Shown here in pieces: positions 16,877-24,797 of a DNA stretch of 64,000 bases. Below the pieces are notes generated by a model, which did not search any database, was not told where the DNA came from, and saw only the letters and a list, made by a program, of their open reading frames with translations. A program made the position numbers and the translations under genes. Position 1 is the stretch's first letter, and each line of letters starts with the position of its first letter. The stretch is from Sphingomonas pseudosanguinis (GTDB taxonomy: Bacteria > Pseudomonadota > Alphaproteobacteria > Sphingomonadales > Sphingomonadaceae), in NCBI RefSeq assembly GCF_014196255.1, contig NZ_JACIDH010000009.1, positions 62,001 to 126,000 of the forward strand. The letters run 5' to 3'.

Positions 16877-17052
16877 AATGGGTGCGGTGGGTCTTGGTTC
16901 CGTGTGTTCCATCGGGTTTGGCCCTGTCCAATGGCCGGTATTCAGAAAGCGCCGCTGGGGGCATGCTTTGGGAAAGCGGCCAGGCCGTCTCAACCGAAAC
17001 TGGCGACCTTCTTCGGCGGACGTACCGGCCGTTCGCATTCGAGAAGGGGGGC

Positions 17053-17832
17053 TTAGATCGATGACGCAGCGATGTAGGCCCCGATCGCGATGACCACGGC
17101 GGCAAAGCCCCGTTCGAGCAGCCCCTTGCGACCGCTGAGAACCTTGCCCAAAGCGATGCCACCGATCGTCCCACCGATGCCGCCCATGACCAGCAACGCG
17201 GTGATGCGCCAATCGACCAGCCCTGACAGCGCATAGGAGGTGGCGGTGGTCAGGCCCAACGCGCTAACCACGACCAGCGACGTGCCGATGGCGAAGGGCA
17301 GGGGCATGGCGGTCGCCAGGATCAGTCCCGGCACGATCAGGAACCCGCCCCCGATTCCGAAGAACCCGGCAGCCAGCCCGACGGCCAGCCCGATTGGCAC
17401 CAGACGTGGCAGCAGGGTCGCGGCGCTGTGGCGGGTCAGCCGTACATCGGGTGCTTCCGCCATGCGGCGCTGGCGCAACATCGACAGGCCGACGCCGATC
17501 ATCAACAGCCCGAACAGGATGAGCAGCCGCTTGCCATCGAACGCCTTGCCCAGTTCCGCACCCAGCGCCGCGCCGATCATGCCGGACACCGCGAACACGC
17601 TGGCGCACCGCCACTTCACGCGGCCGGCGCGGGCGTGGCCCATCAGGCTGGCCAGTGCGTTGACCGTGACGGCGACAGCGGCTGTCCCGATCGCGGCGTG
17701 CGGCGACCCCACCCCGACGACATAGATCAGGAGCGGCACGGCGAGGATCGACCCACCCCCGCCGACCAAGCCCAGGATCAGGCCGATGACGCCGCCCGAC
17801 ACAAGTGCGGCAAGGATGGCGGCGCTCCCCAT
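17053..17832 (-). CDS. TauE/SafE-family sulfite/sulfur exporter
   Basis: About 259 aa from the ATG at 17832 (MGSAAILAALVSGGVIGLIL). Seven to eight membrane helices, a first Gly-rich segment LGLVGGGGSILAVPLL and its internal repeat AAGFFGIGGGFLIVPGL are hallmarks of TauE/SafE exporters. It follows the rhodanese gene by 7 bp, in a set with a BigR-like repressor and, divergently, a persulfide dioxygenase. In that context it probably exports sulfite made from persulfide oxidation, as known for bigR-linked operons. Inner membrane. Confidence 0.85.
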   Translation of the reverse strand: MGSAAILAALVSGGVIGLILGLVGGGGSILAVPLLIYVVGVGSPHAAIGTAAVAVTVNALASLMGHARAGRVKWRCASVFAVSGMIGAALGAELGKAFDGKRLLILFGLLMIGVGLSMLRQRRMAEAPDVRLTRHSAATLLPRLVPIGLAVGLAAGFFGIGGGFLIVPGLILATAMPLPFAIGTSLVVVSALGLTTATSYALSGLVDWRITALLVMGGIGGTIGGIALGKVLSGRKGLLERGFAAVVIAIGAYIAASSI

Positions 17833-17839
17833 GATCGCC

Positions 17840-18358
17840 TCAAGCGGCTGCGCGCCGGTTCCAGGGCATGACGCGCAACAGATTGGCCATGCCGCACCAG
17901 CCCGTCGCACCGGCGAACATCAGCCCGGCGCCGACGACGGCCGATAGACCGAAAAAGCCGGGGGCGACGAACGTGCCGAGCACTACGCCAGACACGACCA
18001 GGACACCGGCGGTGATCTGGACCTGCCGCATGATCTCCAGCGGCTGCGACCGGTCGGCGATGATGGGCTGTCCGGCCTGCCGCCACGCCGCGATGCCGCC
18101 CCCGAGGATATAGGCCGGCGCGCCACCCGCTGCCGCGCCCAGCTGGGACGCATTGGCGGCGGTGCGCATACCCGACCTGCAATGGAAGACGACCGGGCGG
18201 CCGTCGCGCGGCAGATCGCCGAGCCGGTCGAGTGGTATGTTCAATGCGCCGGGAATACGCTCGCGCGCATGTTCGTCGGCACCGCGGATGTCGATCAGCC
18301 GCGCACCGGCATCGATCGCGGTGCGGGTATCGGCGGGAGAAAGGGTCACAAGCGTCAT
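17840..18358 (-). CDS. Rhodanese with C-terminal DUF2892 membrane domain
   Basis: About 172 aa from the ATG at 18358. The rhodanese domain (residues 1-110) contains LIDIRGADEHARERIPGALN and the catalytic loop VVFHCRSGMRT with Cys60. It is followed by two membrane helices (VQITAGVLVVSGVVLGTFV and LSAVVGAGLMFAGATGW), the DUF2892 module. This architecture matches YgaP-like membrane rhodaneses. It probably moves sulfane sulfur at the inner membrane. It lies between the repressor gene (4 bp upstream) and the TauE/SafE exporter, in one operon. Confidence 0.85.
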   Translation of the reverse strand: MTLVTLSPADTRTAIDAGARLIDIRGADEHARERIPGALNIPLDRLGDLPRDGRPVVFHCRSGMRTAANASQLGAAAGGAPAYILGGGIAAWRQAGQPIIADRSQPLEIMRQVQITAGVLVVSGVVLGTFVAPGFFGLSAVVGAGLMFAGATGWCGMANLLRVMPWNRRAAA

Positions 18359-18362
18359 CGCA

Positions 18363-18683
18363 TCAATCCTTGCAATAGAGCTGATAGAGGGTGGCGAGCA
18401 GCGTTTGGACGCGGGTGTCCGCGATGGCGTACCAGAGCGTCTGGCTCTCCCGCCGGTAGGTGACGAGCCCTTCGTCGCGCATCCTGGCGAGGTGCTGAGA
18501 ACAGGCCGATTGCGACAGGCCGACATCGCGGGCCAGGTCGCCGACCGTCACTTCGCCATGCTCGACCAGCTTGCACAACAGCATCAACCGCCGCGCATTG
18601 CCGATCGCCTTCAGCGTGTCGGCGACCTGTCCGGCCCTCGCCTCGAAGGTCGCCAAGTCCATCGGCGGTTTGAGCATCGTCAT
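18363..18683 (-). CDS. bigR: BigR/SqrR-like ArsR-family persulfide sensor
   Basis: 106 aa winged-helix ArsR protein (GNARRLMLLCKLVEHGEV, then VGLSQSACSQHLARMRDEGL). Cys37 in helix 2 and Cys104 near the C-terminus (YQLYCKD) sit where BigR and SqrR have their redox pair, which forms a sulfur bridge on reaction with persulfides and releases DNA. Cys61 in the recognition helix is also present. Promoter-side repeats lie at 18690-18727. It is first in the operon with rhodanese and exporter, and divergent from the dioxygenase gene, so it likely controls both. Confidence 0.85.
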   Translation of the reverse strand: MTMLKPPMDLATFEARAGQVADTLKAIGNARRLMLLCKLVEHGEVTVGDLARDVGLSQSACSQHLARMRDEGLVTYRRESQTLWYAIADTRVQTLLATLYQLYCKD

Positions 18684-18689
18684 AACTCC

Positions 18690-18727
18690 ATTAGATATTG
18701 CTTATGTAGCATCATCTAATATATTAG
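18690..18727. promoter_or_regulatory. BigR-type divergent operator
   Basis: This AT-rich stretch between bigR and the dioxygenase gene carries ATTAGAT (18690-18696) and its inverted copy ATCTAAT (18714-18720), overlapping a perfect 12-bp palindrome CTAATATATTAG (18716-18727). Known BigR sites are AT-rich and of similar form. It covers both divergent promoters. Confidence 0.7.
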
Positions 18728-18748
18728 CAAGCGCTAACGGAGGAAATC

Positions 18749-19618
18749 ATGACCCAGCCCCTCATCGAGGCGTTCTTCGACGAGCCGACCAACACGAGCA
18801 GCTATCTTGTCGGCGACCCTGCGACGCGGACCGCGGCGGTGATCGACCCGGTGCTCGACTTCGACATGGCGAGCGGCGTCGCCGATACGCGCTCGGCCGA
18901 ACGCATCGTCGCCTTCGCCCGCGCGCAGGACTGGCGGATCGCGATGGTGCTGGAGACGCACGCCCATGCCGATCACCTGTCGGCCGCCCCCTTCATCAAG
19001 GCGCAGACCGGTGCCTGGATCGGGATCGGCGCGCATATCCGCGACGTGCAGAAGATTTTCCGCCCCGTATTTGCGATGGACAACCTGAAGACGGATGGAT
19101 CGGACTTCGACCGATTGTTCGAGGATGGGGAGCGTTTCGCGATCGGCGCGTTGGAGGTCGAGGTGCTGCACGTCCCCGGCCACACGCCCGCAGATGTCGC
19201 CTATCGGATCGGCGATGCGGCGTTCGTCGGCGATACGCTGTTCATGCCCGACTATGGCACCGCTCGTGCGGACTTCCCCGGTGGAGACGCGCGTACGCTT
19301 TACCGGTCGATCCGCCGGTTGCTGGCGCTGCCGGACGCGACGCGGCTGTTCCTGTGTCACGATTACAAGGCGCCGGGTCGCGACGACTATCGCTGGGAGA
19401 CGACGGTGGGCGATCAGCGCCGGTCGAGCGTTCACGTTCATGACGGCGTGACCGAGGACACGTTCGTCACTATGCGCGAGCGGCGCGACGCCGGGCTATC
19501 CGTGCCCAGGCTGCTGCTGCCCTCGATCCAGGTCAATATTCGCGCGGGTCATTTCGATAAGGCCGAGGCGAACGGCGTCACCTATCTTCGTATCCCGGTG
19601 AAATGGAAAGCGGCATGA
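18749..19618 (+). CDS. blh: Blh/ETHE1-like persulfide dioxygenase (MBL fold)
   Basis: 289 aa metallo-beta-lactamase fold. The metal motif THAHADH (His71, His73, Asp75, His76), a second His in HVPGHTPADV, the bridging region FVGDTLFMPDYGTARADFPG and the late FLCHDYKAPG all match ETHE1/Blh persulfide dioxygenases, which oxidise glutathione persulfide to sulfite with Fe(II). GGAGG lies just ahead of the ATG at 18749. Divergent from the bigR operon, sharing its operator. Together the genes turn sulfide-derived persulfides into sulfite and export it. Confidence 0.9.
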   Translation: MTQPLIEAFFDEPTNTSSYLVGDPATRTAAVIDPVLDFDMASGVADTRSAERIVAFARAQDWRIAMVLETHAHADHLSAAPFIKAQTGAWIGIGAHIRDVQKIFRPVFAMDNLKTDGSDFDRLFEDGERFAIGALEVEVLHVPGHTPADVAYRIGDAAFVGDTLFMPDYGTARADFPGGDARTLYRSIRRLLALPDATRLFLCHDYKAPGRDDYRWETTVGDQRRSSVHVHDGVTEDTFVTMRERRDAGLSVPRLLLPSIQVNIRAGHFDKAEANGVTYLRIPVKWKAA

Positions 19619-19715
19619 GGATGCTCGCGTTGGCCAATCCAACTGGAATATGGGTGCGGTCGACACCATCGCATCGAAACCGTCCGCAGCGGTCTCGAAC
19701 CGACAGGGCAGGGGC

Positions 19716-19916
19716 CTATCCCTCGCGGATATCGGGATAGCTGTAGGCGGACGGTTCGTCCTCCGCCGTGCCGGTGGCGAAGATGGCGACATCGCCCGGG
19801 AACACCTCCGCCTTGGCCCAGCGGTCCCAGCCGATGTGGATGAAGTCGGGTTGGCCGAAAACCTGCACCGCGGGGGTATATTCGTCGCCGCGAAAACCCA
19901 CGAAGTGCAGGGCCAT
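19716..19916 (-). CDS. Small hypothetical protein
   Basis: 66 aa, soluble, starting MALHFVGFRGDEYTPAVQVF. Strong aromatic content and a plausible fold (GQPDFIHIGWDRWAKAEVFPGD) set it apart from chance reading frames, and its stop and start sit cleanly between neighbours. It lies 9 bp downstream of the small gene at 19926-20150 and is probably co-transcribed with it. Family not recognised by me; similar short proteins occur in sphingomonads. Confidence 0.6.
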   Translation of the reverse strand: MALHFVGFRGDEYTPAVQVFGQPDFIHIGWDRWAKAEVFPGDVAIFATGTAEDEPSAYSYPDIREG

Positions 19917-19925
19917 GGCGAGGGC

Positions 19926-20150
19926 TTAGACGCCCTGGCGGCGCGCGCCGGTGATCATGCGGCGGGCGATGTCGCGCACCGCATCGTCATCCTTGTCCGC
20001 GCCGTGGGTCGGGTCGCCCAGATGGTCGAGGCTGGATTCCAGGAAGTCGAGCAGGCCGGGATGCTGCGCCTCAACATATTCCATCGTCTTGAACAGCAGA
20101 TGCTCGGTCGCGATCTCGCGCTGGCGGGTCTGTATGGTCGGGTCGGTCAT
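19926..20150 (-). CDS. Small acidic helical protein
   Basis: 74 aa, starting MTDPTIQTRQREIATEHLLF. Predominantly helical with a conserved-looking acidic centre (HLGDPTHGADKDDDAVRDIA). The ATG at 20150 is preceded by AAGGAGCC. No signal peptide. It lies 20 bp downstream of the SDR gene on the same strand and 9 bp before the next small gene, so all three may form one unit. Function unknown. Confidence 0.6.
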   Translation of the reverse strand: MTDPTIQTRQREIATEHLLFKTMEYVEAQHPGLLDFLESSLDHLGDPTHGADKDDDAVRDIARRMITGARRQGV

Positions 20151-20170
20151 CGGAATGGCTCCTTGGTCGA

Positions 20171-21175
20171 TCAGGATTTACGTGGGAGCGTGAGGCGCGA
20201 GACACCCCATCCCGCGAGCGCACCGACCCCCGCCAGGCCCGAGGCTATGCCCAGCTTGAACAGGTCGCGCTGGCGCGACGTGAAGAATTCGCGACGGCTA
20301 TCGATCGCGCGGTCGGTCGCATCGCCATCGATCCGCGCGGGGCCGGGGACCGGCTCGGTCAGGTTGCCGGGCTTTGCGCCGATCGGAACGCCCAACTGAT
20401 CCTCGGCGAAGCTCGCTGCCTGGCGATCGGCGAAGCCGGGGGCGAGCGCCTGTGCGACCGCCATCTGGAAGGTCGAGCGGCCGACCCAGATTTCCCGCTC
20501 CGGCTTGTCGATCGCCGTGACGATCGCCTCGGCGCAGAGCCGGGGATCGAACAGCGGATCGGGCAGGATCTGCTCGCGCCCGGTATGGTTGCGCGCCCAG
20601 CCGGGTTGCGGCGTGTTGACGGCGGGCAGATAGACGACGCTGAGCGTGACCGGCACTTTGTCGGCGATCAGCTCGGCACGCAGCGAGTCGGTGAAGCCGG
20701 ACACGGCGAACTTGGCCGCGCAATAGGCGGCCTGCAGCGGCACCGCGCGAATGCCGAGGCCCGACGACACCTGGACGATCGCGCCGCGCCGGCGCGGCTT
20801 CATATGGCGCAGCGCCGCTAGCGTCCCGTGCACCTGGCTGAGATAGGTGGTCGCGGTTACGCGCGCATATTCCTCGGCGCTGATCTTGTCGGCCGGGGCG
20901 ACCACGGTCGACATGGCGTTGTTGACCCAGGCGGTGATCGGCCCCAGCTCGCGCTCGATCCGGTCCGCCGCGGCATCGACCGCGCCCGCATCGGCGACAT
21001 CGGCGCTGATCGCCAGCACCTGTCCGCCATGTTTGGCGAGCATCGACCGCGCTTCTTCCAGCCGCCGGGTGTCGCGCGCCAAGATCGCGACATTCCATCC
21101 GGCCTTCGCCAGCCGCTCCGCAGTCGCCAGGCCAATGCCCGCGCTGCCGCCCGTCACCACCGCCGTGCCTGTCAT
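20171..21175 (-). CDS. Short-chain dehydrogenase/reductase with C-terminal membrane anchor
   Basis: 334 aa. Classical SDR motifs: TGGSAGIGLAT (cofactor loop, residues 8-18), NNAMST, and the catalytic Ser with Tyr-X3-Lys in SSGLG and AYCAAK. The last 40 residues contain a hydrophobic helix (LGIASGLAGVGALAGWGVS), so it is probably membrane-attached. The substrate is unknown. It is likely to be first in a small operon with the two short genes downstream (20150 and 19916). Confidence 0.88.
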   Translation of the reverse strand: MTGTAVVTGGSAGIGLATAERLAKAGWNVAILARDTRRLEEARSMLAKHGGQVLAISADVADAGAVDAAADRIERELGPITAWVNNAMSTVVAPADKISAEEYARVTATTYLSQVHGTLAALRHMKPRRRGAIVQVSSGLGIRAVPLQAAYCAAKFAVSGFTDSLRAELIADKVPVTLSVVYLPAVNTPQPGWARNHTGREQILPDPLFDPRLCAEAIVTAIDKPEREIWVGRSTFQMAVAQALAPGFADRQAASFAEDQLGVPIGAKPGNLTEPVPGPARIDGDATDRAIDSRREFFTSRQRDLFKLGIASGLAGVGALAGWGVSRLTLPRKS

Positions 21176-21341
21176 CGTCGATCCTTATCCCATTGCCCTT
21201 GCCGGACGCGCGTGGCGGGGAATGGTTGCCATGGGGTGGGACAGGTTTTTGATGCAGGGCTATGATATTGGTGAGGAACCATCGCTTATATTTAACATAA
21301 GAAATATTATCGATCTTATGCCATGGCGTGGGCCTGCCCTG

Positions 21342-22175
21342 CTATAGACCAAAGCGGAACCCATAGCCGAGGCCAGCGGTCGCCTGCATTCGTCGGCCGC
21401 GCTCGACGACCAGTGAGGAATGGCCCGGTTTTTCGCCCAGCCGGTCGACCCCAGCGAACAGCGTCAGCGCGCTGCGCCGGTTCAGCGGATGGATGACCGA
21501 GGTCCCGACGCCGTAAGAGACCAGCCCGCCCGAGGTCGCATAGCGCACCAGCCCGCTGCGCTGCGACTGGACGGCGTCGATGCCGAAATAGGTGTTCATG
21601 AACGCCATGCTGGCGACGCTCGCGCGCGGGCCGATGCTGACGATGGTCCTACCCAGCCGCTGCTGATAGCCGGCCGACAGGTCCGCGACGACGCCCTCAT
21701 GCCCACCAAAGCCCTGGCGTAGCTCAACCCGGCCGCGAACCGCGCCGATCCGCTTCTCGACAAAGCCGCCCAGCTCGAACGCCGCGCCAATATTGCCCAG
21801 CCCGATCAGCGCATCACTGCCCCCGGCGATCAGGAAGGGCGATCCGCCGCGCGTCTCGTTGCGGCCGAAGCGCAGCTTGCCGATCGGCCCCGCCTTCCAT
21901 CCATCGCGGTTGACCGCGTTCCAGCCGACTCCGTCGGGGATCGAGGCGAAGAGGCTGTCCTTGTAGCGGACGCGCAGGTCGGGGAAGAGCGACAGCGCGG
22001 TGTCGCGCGACCCCTGCCAGACCGGGCTGACGACGAAGGCGGCGCCGACCGTCACGCTCCACCCCTCGTCGCGAGGGGGGACCGGGCGTCCGGGCGGACC
22101 GGCGGGATGGCCGGCGGTCTGGGCAAGAGCCGGCTGGGCGACGAGCAGCGCGAACAGGATCGGGACGGCGCGCAT
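21342..22175 (-). CDS. mipA: MipA/OmpV-family outer-membrane protein
   Basis: About 277 aa from the ATG at 22175 with a signal peptide ending in ALAQ. A beta-barrel of MipA/OmpV type is suggested by WSVTVGAAFVVSPVWQGSRD near the N-terminus, alternating strands, and a C-terminal aromatic residue in GYGFRFGL. MipA was described as a scaffold for murein hydrolases; many relatives are simple porin-like proteins. It lies 2 bp after the TspO-like membrane gene, so both are controlled by the TetR operator at 23022. Confidence 0.8.
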   Translation of the reverse strand: MRAVPILFALLVAQPALAQTAGHPAGPPGRPVPPRDEGWSVTVGAAFVVSPVWQGSRDTALSLFPDLRVRYKDSLFASIPDGVGWNAVNRDGWKAGPIGKLRFGRNETRGGSPFLIAGGSDALIGLGNIGAAFELGGFVEKRIGAVRGRVELRQGFGGHEGVVADLSAGYQQRLGRTIVSIGPRASVASMAFMNTYFGIDAVQSQRSGLVRYATSGGLVSYGVGTSVIHPLNRRSALTLFAGVDRLGEKPGHSSLVVERGRRMQATAGLGYGFRFGL

Positions 22176-22177
22176 GC

Positions 22178-23005
22178 TCAGTAGCCCTCGCGACCGGGCG
22201 TGGTGCCGAACCAGTGGGCGCGCGCGTAGGGCTGGCGCAGGCCGAAGACGGTGGTGACGATCACCGCCAGCGCGGCGATGGCGCAACTCGCGGCGATCAC
22301 CGCGAACTGTCCGCTGCGGGCGTTGATCCCGGCCAATGCCCAGAGAAAGACCAGCGCGTACCAGGGATTGCCGGCCCCCCGCCGGATTACGGCGGAGGCG
22401 ATGACGCCGCCCGTCAGGATGACCGCACCGGCCAGAATAGTGCGATCCATCTCGGGCGCGAAACCATGATAATTGAGGCTGGCGGCGATGTTGACGATCG
22501 TGGCCGCAGTCAGCCAGGCGGTCAGCGCGCTCAGCGGCAGCGCGACGAACCATCGCTCGCCCCGAGTCAGTTGGGGCGCATCCGCCAACTGGCGATAGAC
22601 GGACACCAGACAGGTCAGCGTCGTCGCGATGATCAGTACGGATAGGAAGGTCAGTTCGTCGAGCTGGGTATAGAGCGCCCAGAGGCCATTGCCGAGAAAG
22701 GCCCCGACGCTCGGCCAGCGCAAGCCCGCCAGCAGGCGATTGTCGCGCTGCGCCGGCAGCGCCTGATAGACCGCATAGGCCAGCGATCCCGCATAGAGGA
22801 ACGACCAGATCGAAAAGGCCCAGCCGGCGGGCGTGATCAGCGTCTGCACCGAGGTCGACTGGTCGCCGATTGGCCGGCCGATGCCGAGCAGCGGCAGAAT
22901 CGGCGTCAGGATCTGAAAGATCGCCGCGCCCAGCACGGCCAGCCGGTCCGCACCGGCCTGGTCCCGCCCCGCTCCCGGATCAATATCGCCAAACCGCCCG
23001 TTCAT
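22178..23005 (-). CDS. TspO/MBR-like multi-pass membrane protein
   Basis: 275 aa with about six hydrophobic helices. The segment LITPAGWAFSIWSFLYAGSL resembles the TspO/MBR (tryptophan-rich sensory protein) core, where a Pro-Gly-Trp run precedes a helix, but the protein is about 100 aa longer than classical TspO. Related annotations exist for larger relatives. It is divergent from a TetR gene, with a perfect dyad 17 bp upstream of its ATG (23005). The MipA gene follows directly. TspO proteins bind porphyrins and lipids; the ligand here is unknown. Confidence 0.6.
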   Translation of the reverse strand: MNGRFGDIDPGAGRDQAGADRLAVLGAAIFQILTPILPLLGIGRPIGDQSTSVQTLITPAGWAFSIWSFLYAGSLAYAVYQALPAQRDNRLLAGLRWPSVGAFLGNGLWALYTQLDELTFLSVLIIATTLTCLVSVYRQLADAPQLTRGERWFVALPLSALTAWLTAATIVNIAASLNYHGFAPEMDRTILAGAVILTGGVIASAVIRRGAGNPWYALVFLWALAGINARSGQFAVIAASCAIAALAVIVTTVFGLRQPYARAHWFGTTPGREGY

Positions 23006-23021
23006 GCCGTACTCCCATGGC

Positions 23022-23040
23022 TGACATGACGATCATGTCA
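23022..23040. promoter_or_regulatory. TetR-type operator
   Basis: Inverted repeat TGACATGA-CGA-TCATGTCA with perfect 8-bp arms. It is located in the divergent region between the TspO-like gene and the TetR gene, 17 bp from the former's ATG. The form fits TetR-family operators; the binding call is inferred. Confidence 0.65.
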
Positions 23041-23113
23041 TATTCTATATCACATGCAATAGAATAATGGTGCGGTGGTTGCCCCGCCTCCGTGCCTCTG
23101 TCACATGCCGGCC

Positions 23114-23731
23114 ATGGCAAAGACGAAGGGCGCCCGGAGCAGCGGCCATGCCGAAAAGCGCGCCGAGCTGTTGCGCCGCTTTCGCGAGCGGCTGACCGCG
23201 CGCAATCTGCCCCCGCCCAGCCTGCGCGAGCTGGCCGCCGAGGCGGGCGTGACGGTGCCGACGGTGCGGCATTATTTCGGGCGGCGCGACGACCTGATCG
23301 TCGCGGTGATGGAGGATTTCCGCATTGTCGGCGAACCCCATCTGGTGCAGGCGCGATTGGCCGACCGCCCCTTTGCTGAGTCGATCGACATATTGGTGCG
23401 CGCGATCATGGTCGGGCTGGCGATGGGCGTGTCGGAGCTGCACGCCATGGGCCTGCGCGAAGGACTGCGCCACGACCGGCTCGGCCCCGCCTATCTGCTC
23501 CAAATCCTGGAGCCGACGATCCTGGCGATCGAAACCCGCCTGCACCAGCATCAGGACTGCGGCGAAATGCGCCCCGGCTGCACGCGCACCGCCGCGATCG
23601 GCCTGTTGTCGCCCTTGGTCATCGCGCATTTCCATCAGCAGGAACTGGGCGGCACCCAGACCCGTCCGCTCGACCAGGAGGCGTTCCTGGCGGAGCATAT
23701 CGCCGCGTTCGTGCGTGCCTATCGGGTGTAA
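23114..23731 (+). CDS. TetR/AcrR-family regulator
   Basis: About 205 aa. The N-terminal HTH is recognisable (SLRELAAEAGVTVPTVRHYF, then GRRDDLIVAVM), the classical TetR signature. The C-terminal ligand domain is helical and contains Cys residues in HQDCGEMRPGC. Possible starts are the ATG codons at 23105 and 23114, both weakly supported; 23075 is too far up. Divergent to the TspO-like/MipA operon with a dyad between, so it probably represses that operon. Confidence 0.85.
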   Translation: MAKTKGARSSGHAEKRAELLRRFRERLTARNLPPPSLRELAAEAGVTVPTVRHYFGRRDDLIVAVMEDFRIVGEPHLVQARLADRPFAESIDILVRAIMVGLAMGVSELHAMGLREGLRHDRLGPAYLLQILEPTILAIETRLHQHQDCGEMRPGCTRTAAIGLLSPLVIAHFHQQELGGTQTRPLDQEAFLAEHIAAFVRAYRV

Positions 23732-23763
23732 CGGGCGTCGTTCAAACGGAAGGGAAACCAGCG

Positions 23764-24183
23764 ATGGCGCACTTTTCCAAAGGCGCACTCGACGCATCGG
23801 TCCGGAGGCTGGCGGACTTTCTGGATGTGAACCGGCGGGAAGGGACATTGGATTATCCCTTTCGCTCATCCTATCCGCACAATTGCTGCGAAAGCGTCTC
23901 GCTGATCCTGCTGTTTCTCATCGAGGAGAGATATGGCGTCTCGAACGCGCAATTGATCATGGGGACGAGCGCAGAGCCTTATGAGCACCACTTCTGGGTC
24001 GCGGTCGGCGATTGGCGCTATGATCTGACGGCGCATCAATTCGAAGGTCAGGAGCAGATTGTGGGCGTCGACGACGCGCCCCTGCACCGTCGCTTCGGGG
24101 ATCAGGAGATCGACCGGCGCCGCGATCGTGTCGACCGGGATCAGGTCATCGCTCTCTATCGCAGCGGGGCCATTCCGTTTTGA
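23764..24183 (+). CDS. Transglutaminase/papain-like fold protein (putative)
   Basis: 139 aa, starting MAHFSKGALDASVRRL. The pattern Asn-Cys-Cys-Glu-Ser in a helix (YPHNCCESVSLILLFLI), then His-Phe-Trp-Val in a strand (YEHHFWVAVGDW) and Tyr-Asp-Leu-Thr (RYDLTAHQFEG) is a Cys-His-Asp arrangement like transglutaminase- or papain-type enzymes, including small deamidases. No signal peptide is visible. It follows the TetR gene by 32 bp and may be co-transcribed. The fold assignment is inference from motif order, and the substrate is unknown. Confidence 0.5.
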   Translation: MAHFSKGALDASVRRLADFLDVNRREGTLDYPFRSSYPHNCCESVSLILLFLIEERYGVSNAQLIMGTSAEPYEHHFWVAVGDWRYDLTAHQFEGQEQIVGVDDAPLHRRFGDQEIDRRRDRVDRDQVIALYRSGAIPF

Positions 24184-24191
24184 CCACGTTG

Positions 24192-24356
24192 ATGGCGAGA
24201 AGGATTATGGCCGTCGACGCGGTCGCCCTGTGGCTGACGGCGTGCCAGCCCGGCTCCGGCGGTCCGCTGGTGCCCGTGGAGGGGGACGGGCGGGCTGTTC
24301 TGAACGTTCTCCGCGTGTCGGCGATCACCCGCGCCGCGAACGCGGGCGGGGAATGA
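24192..24356 (+). CDS. Possible small lipoprotein
   Basis: A 54-aa reading frame too short for most gene callers: MARRIMAVDAVALWLTACQP, with a lipobox-like LTAC at residues 16-19, then a Gly/Pro-rich tail. It starts 8 bp after the previous stop but overlaps the end of the HxlR gene on the other strand by 32 bp. Coding potential is uncertain. Confidence 0.25.
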   Translation: MARRIMAVDAVALWLTACQPGSGGPLVPVEGDGRAVLNVLRVSAITRAANAGGE

Positions 24357-24705
24357 GCTGGTCGAGCGCGTCCGGGTTGGCGCGGCCCCAGGCGTAGAGT
24401 AGCTCCACCGGCTCGACGAAGCGCTGGCCCAGCGGCGTCAGGCGGTATTCGACCATCGGCGGCATGACGCTTTCGACATGCCGGCTCAGCAGGCCGCTCG
24501 CCTCCATGTCGCGCAGCGTCTGGGTCAGCATCTTCTTCGATATGCCCGGCAGGCTGCGCAGCAATACGCCGGTGCGCGCGACCCCGTCATGGCGGGCGTG
24601 GAGCGTGTGGAGCACCATGCTGGTCCATTTGGTCGCGAACAGTTCGAGCACGCGGCGCGGCGCGCAATCCTCACGCCAGGCCTCGTCGGGCGTTCCGGGT
24701 CGCAT
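24325..24705 (-). CDS. HxlR-family transcriptional regulator
   Basis: 126 aa. HxlR winged-helix features: an N-terminal Cys (REDCAPRRVLELFATKWTS) then LLRSLPGISKKMLTQTLRDM, GLLSRHVESVMPPMVEYRLT and PLGQRF. Family members respond to electrophiles, often through that N-terminal Cys. It is divergent from the PRISE-type reductase gene (24798), which is the typical partner arrangement, so it probably controls that gene. Confidence 0.88.
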   Translation of the reverse strand: MRPGTPDEAWREDCAPRRVLELFATKWTSMVLHTLHARHDGVARTGVLLRSLPGISKKMLTQTLRDMEASGLLSRHVESVMPPMVEYRLTPLGQRFVEPVELLYAWGRANPDALDQLIPRPRSRRG

Positions 24706-24797
24706 GTGGTTACCTTCTGGTGCCTGGGGGTGGACATAGTGCCGTCTACAAAGCCGGTGCGGCCATGCCTAGCTCGGGCTCCGACAAGGAGACAGGC

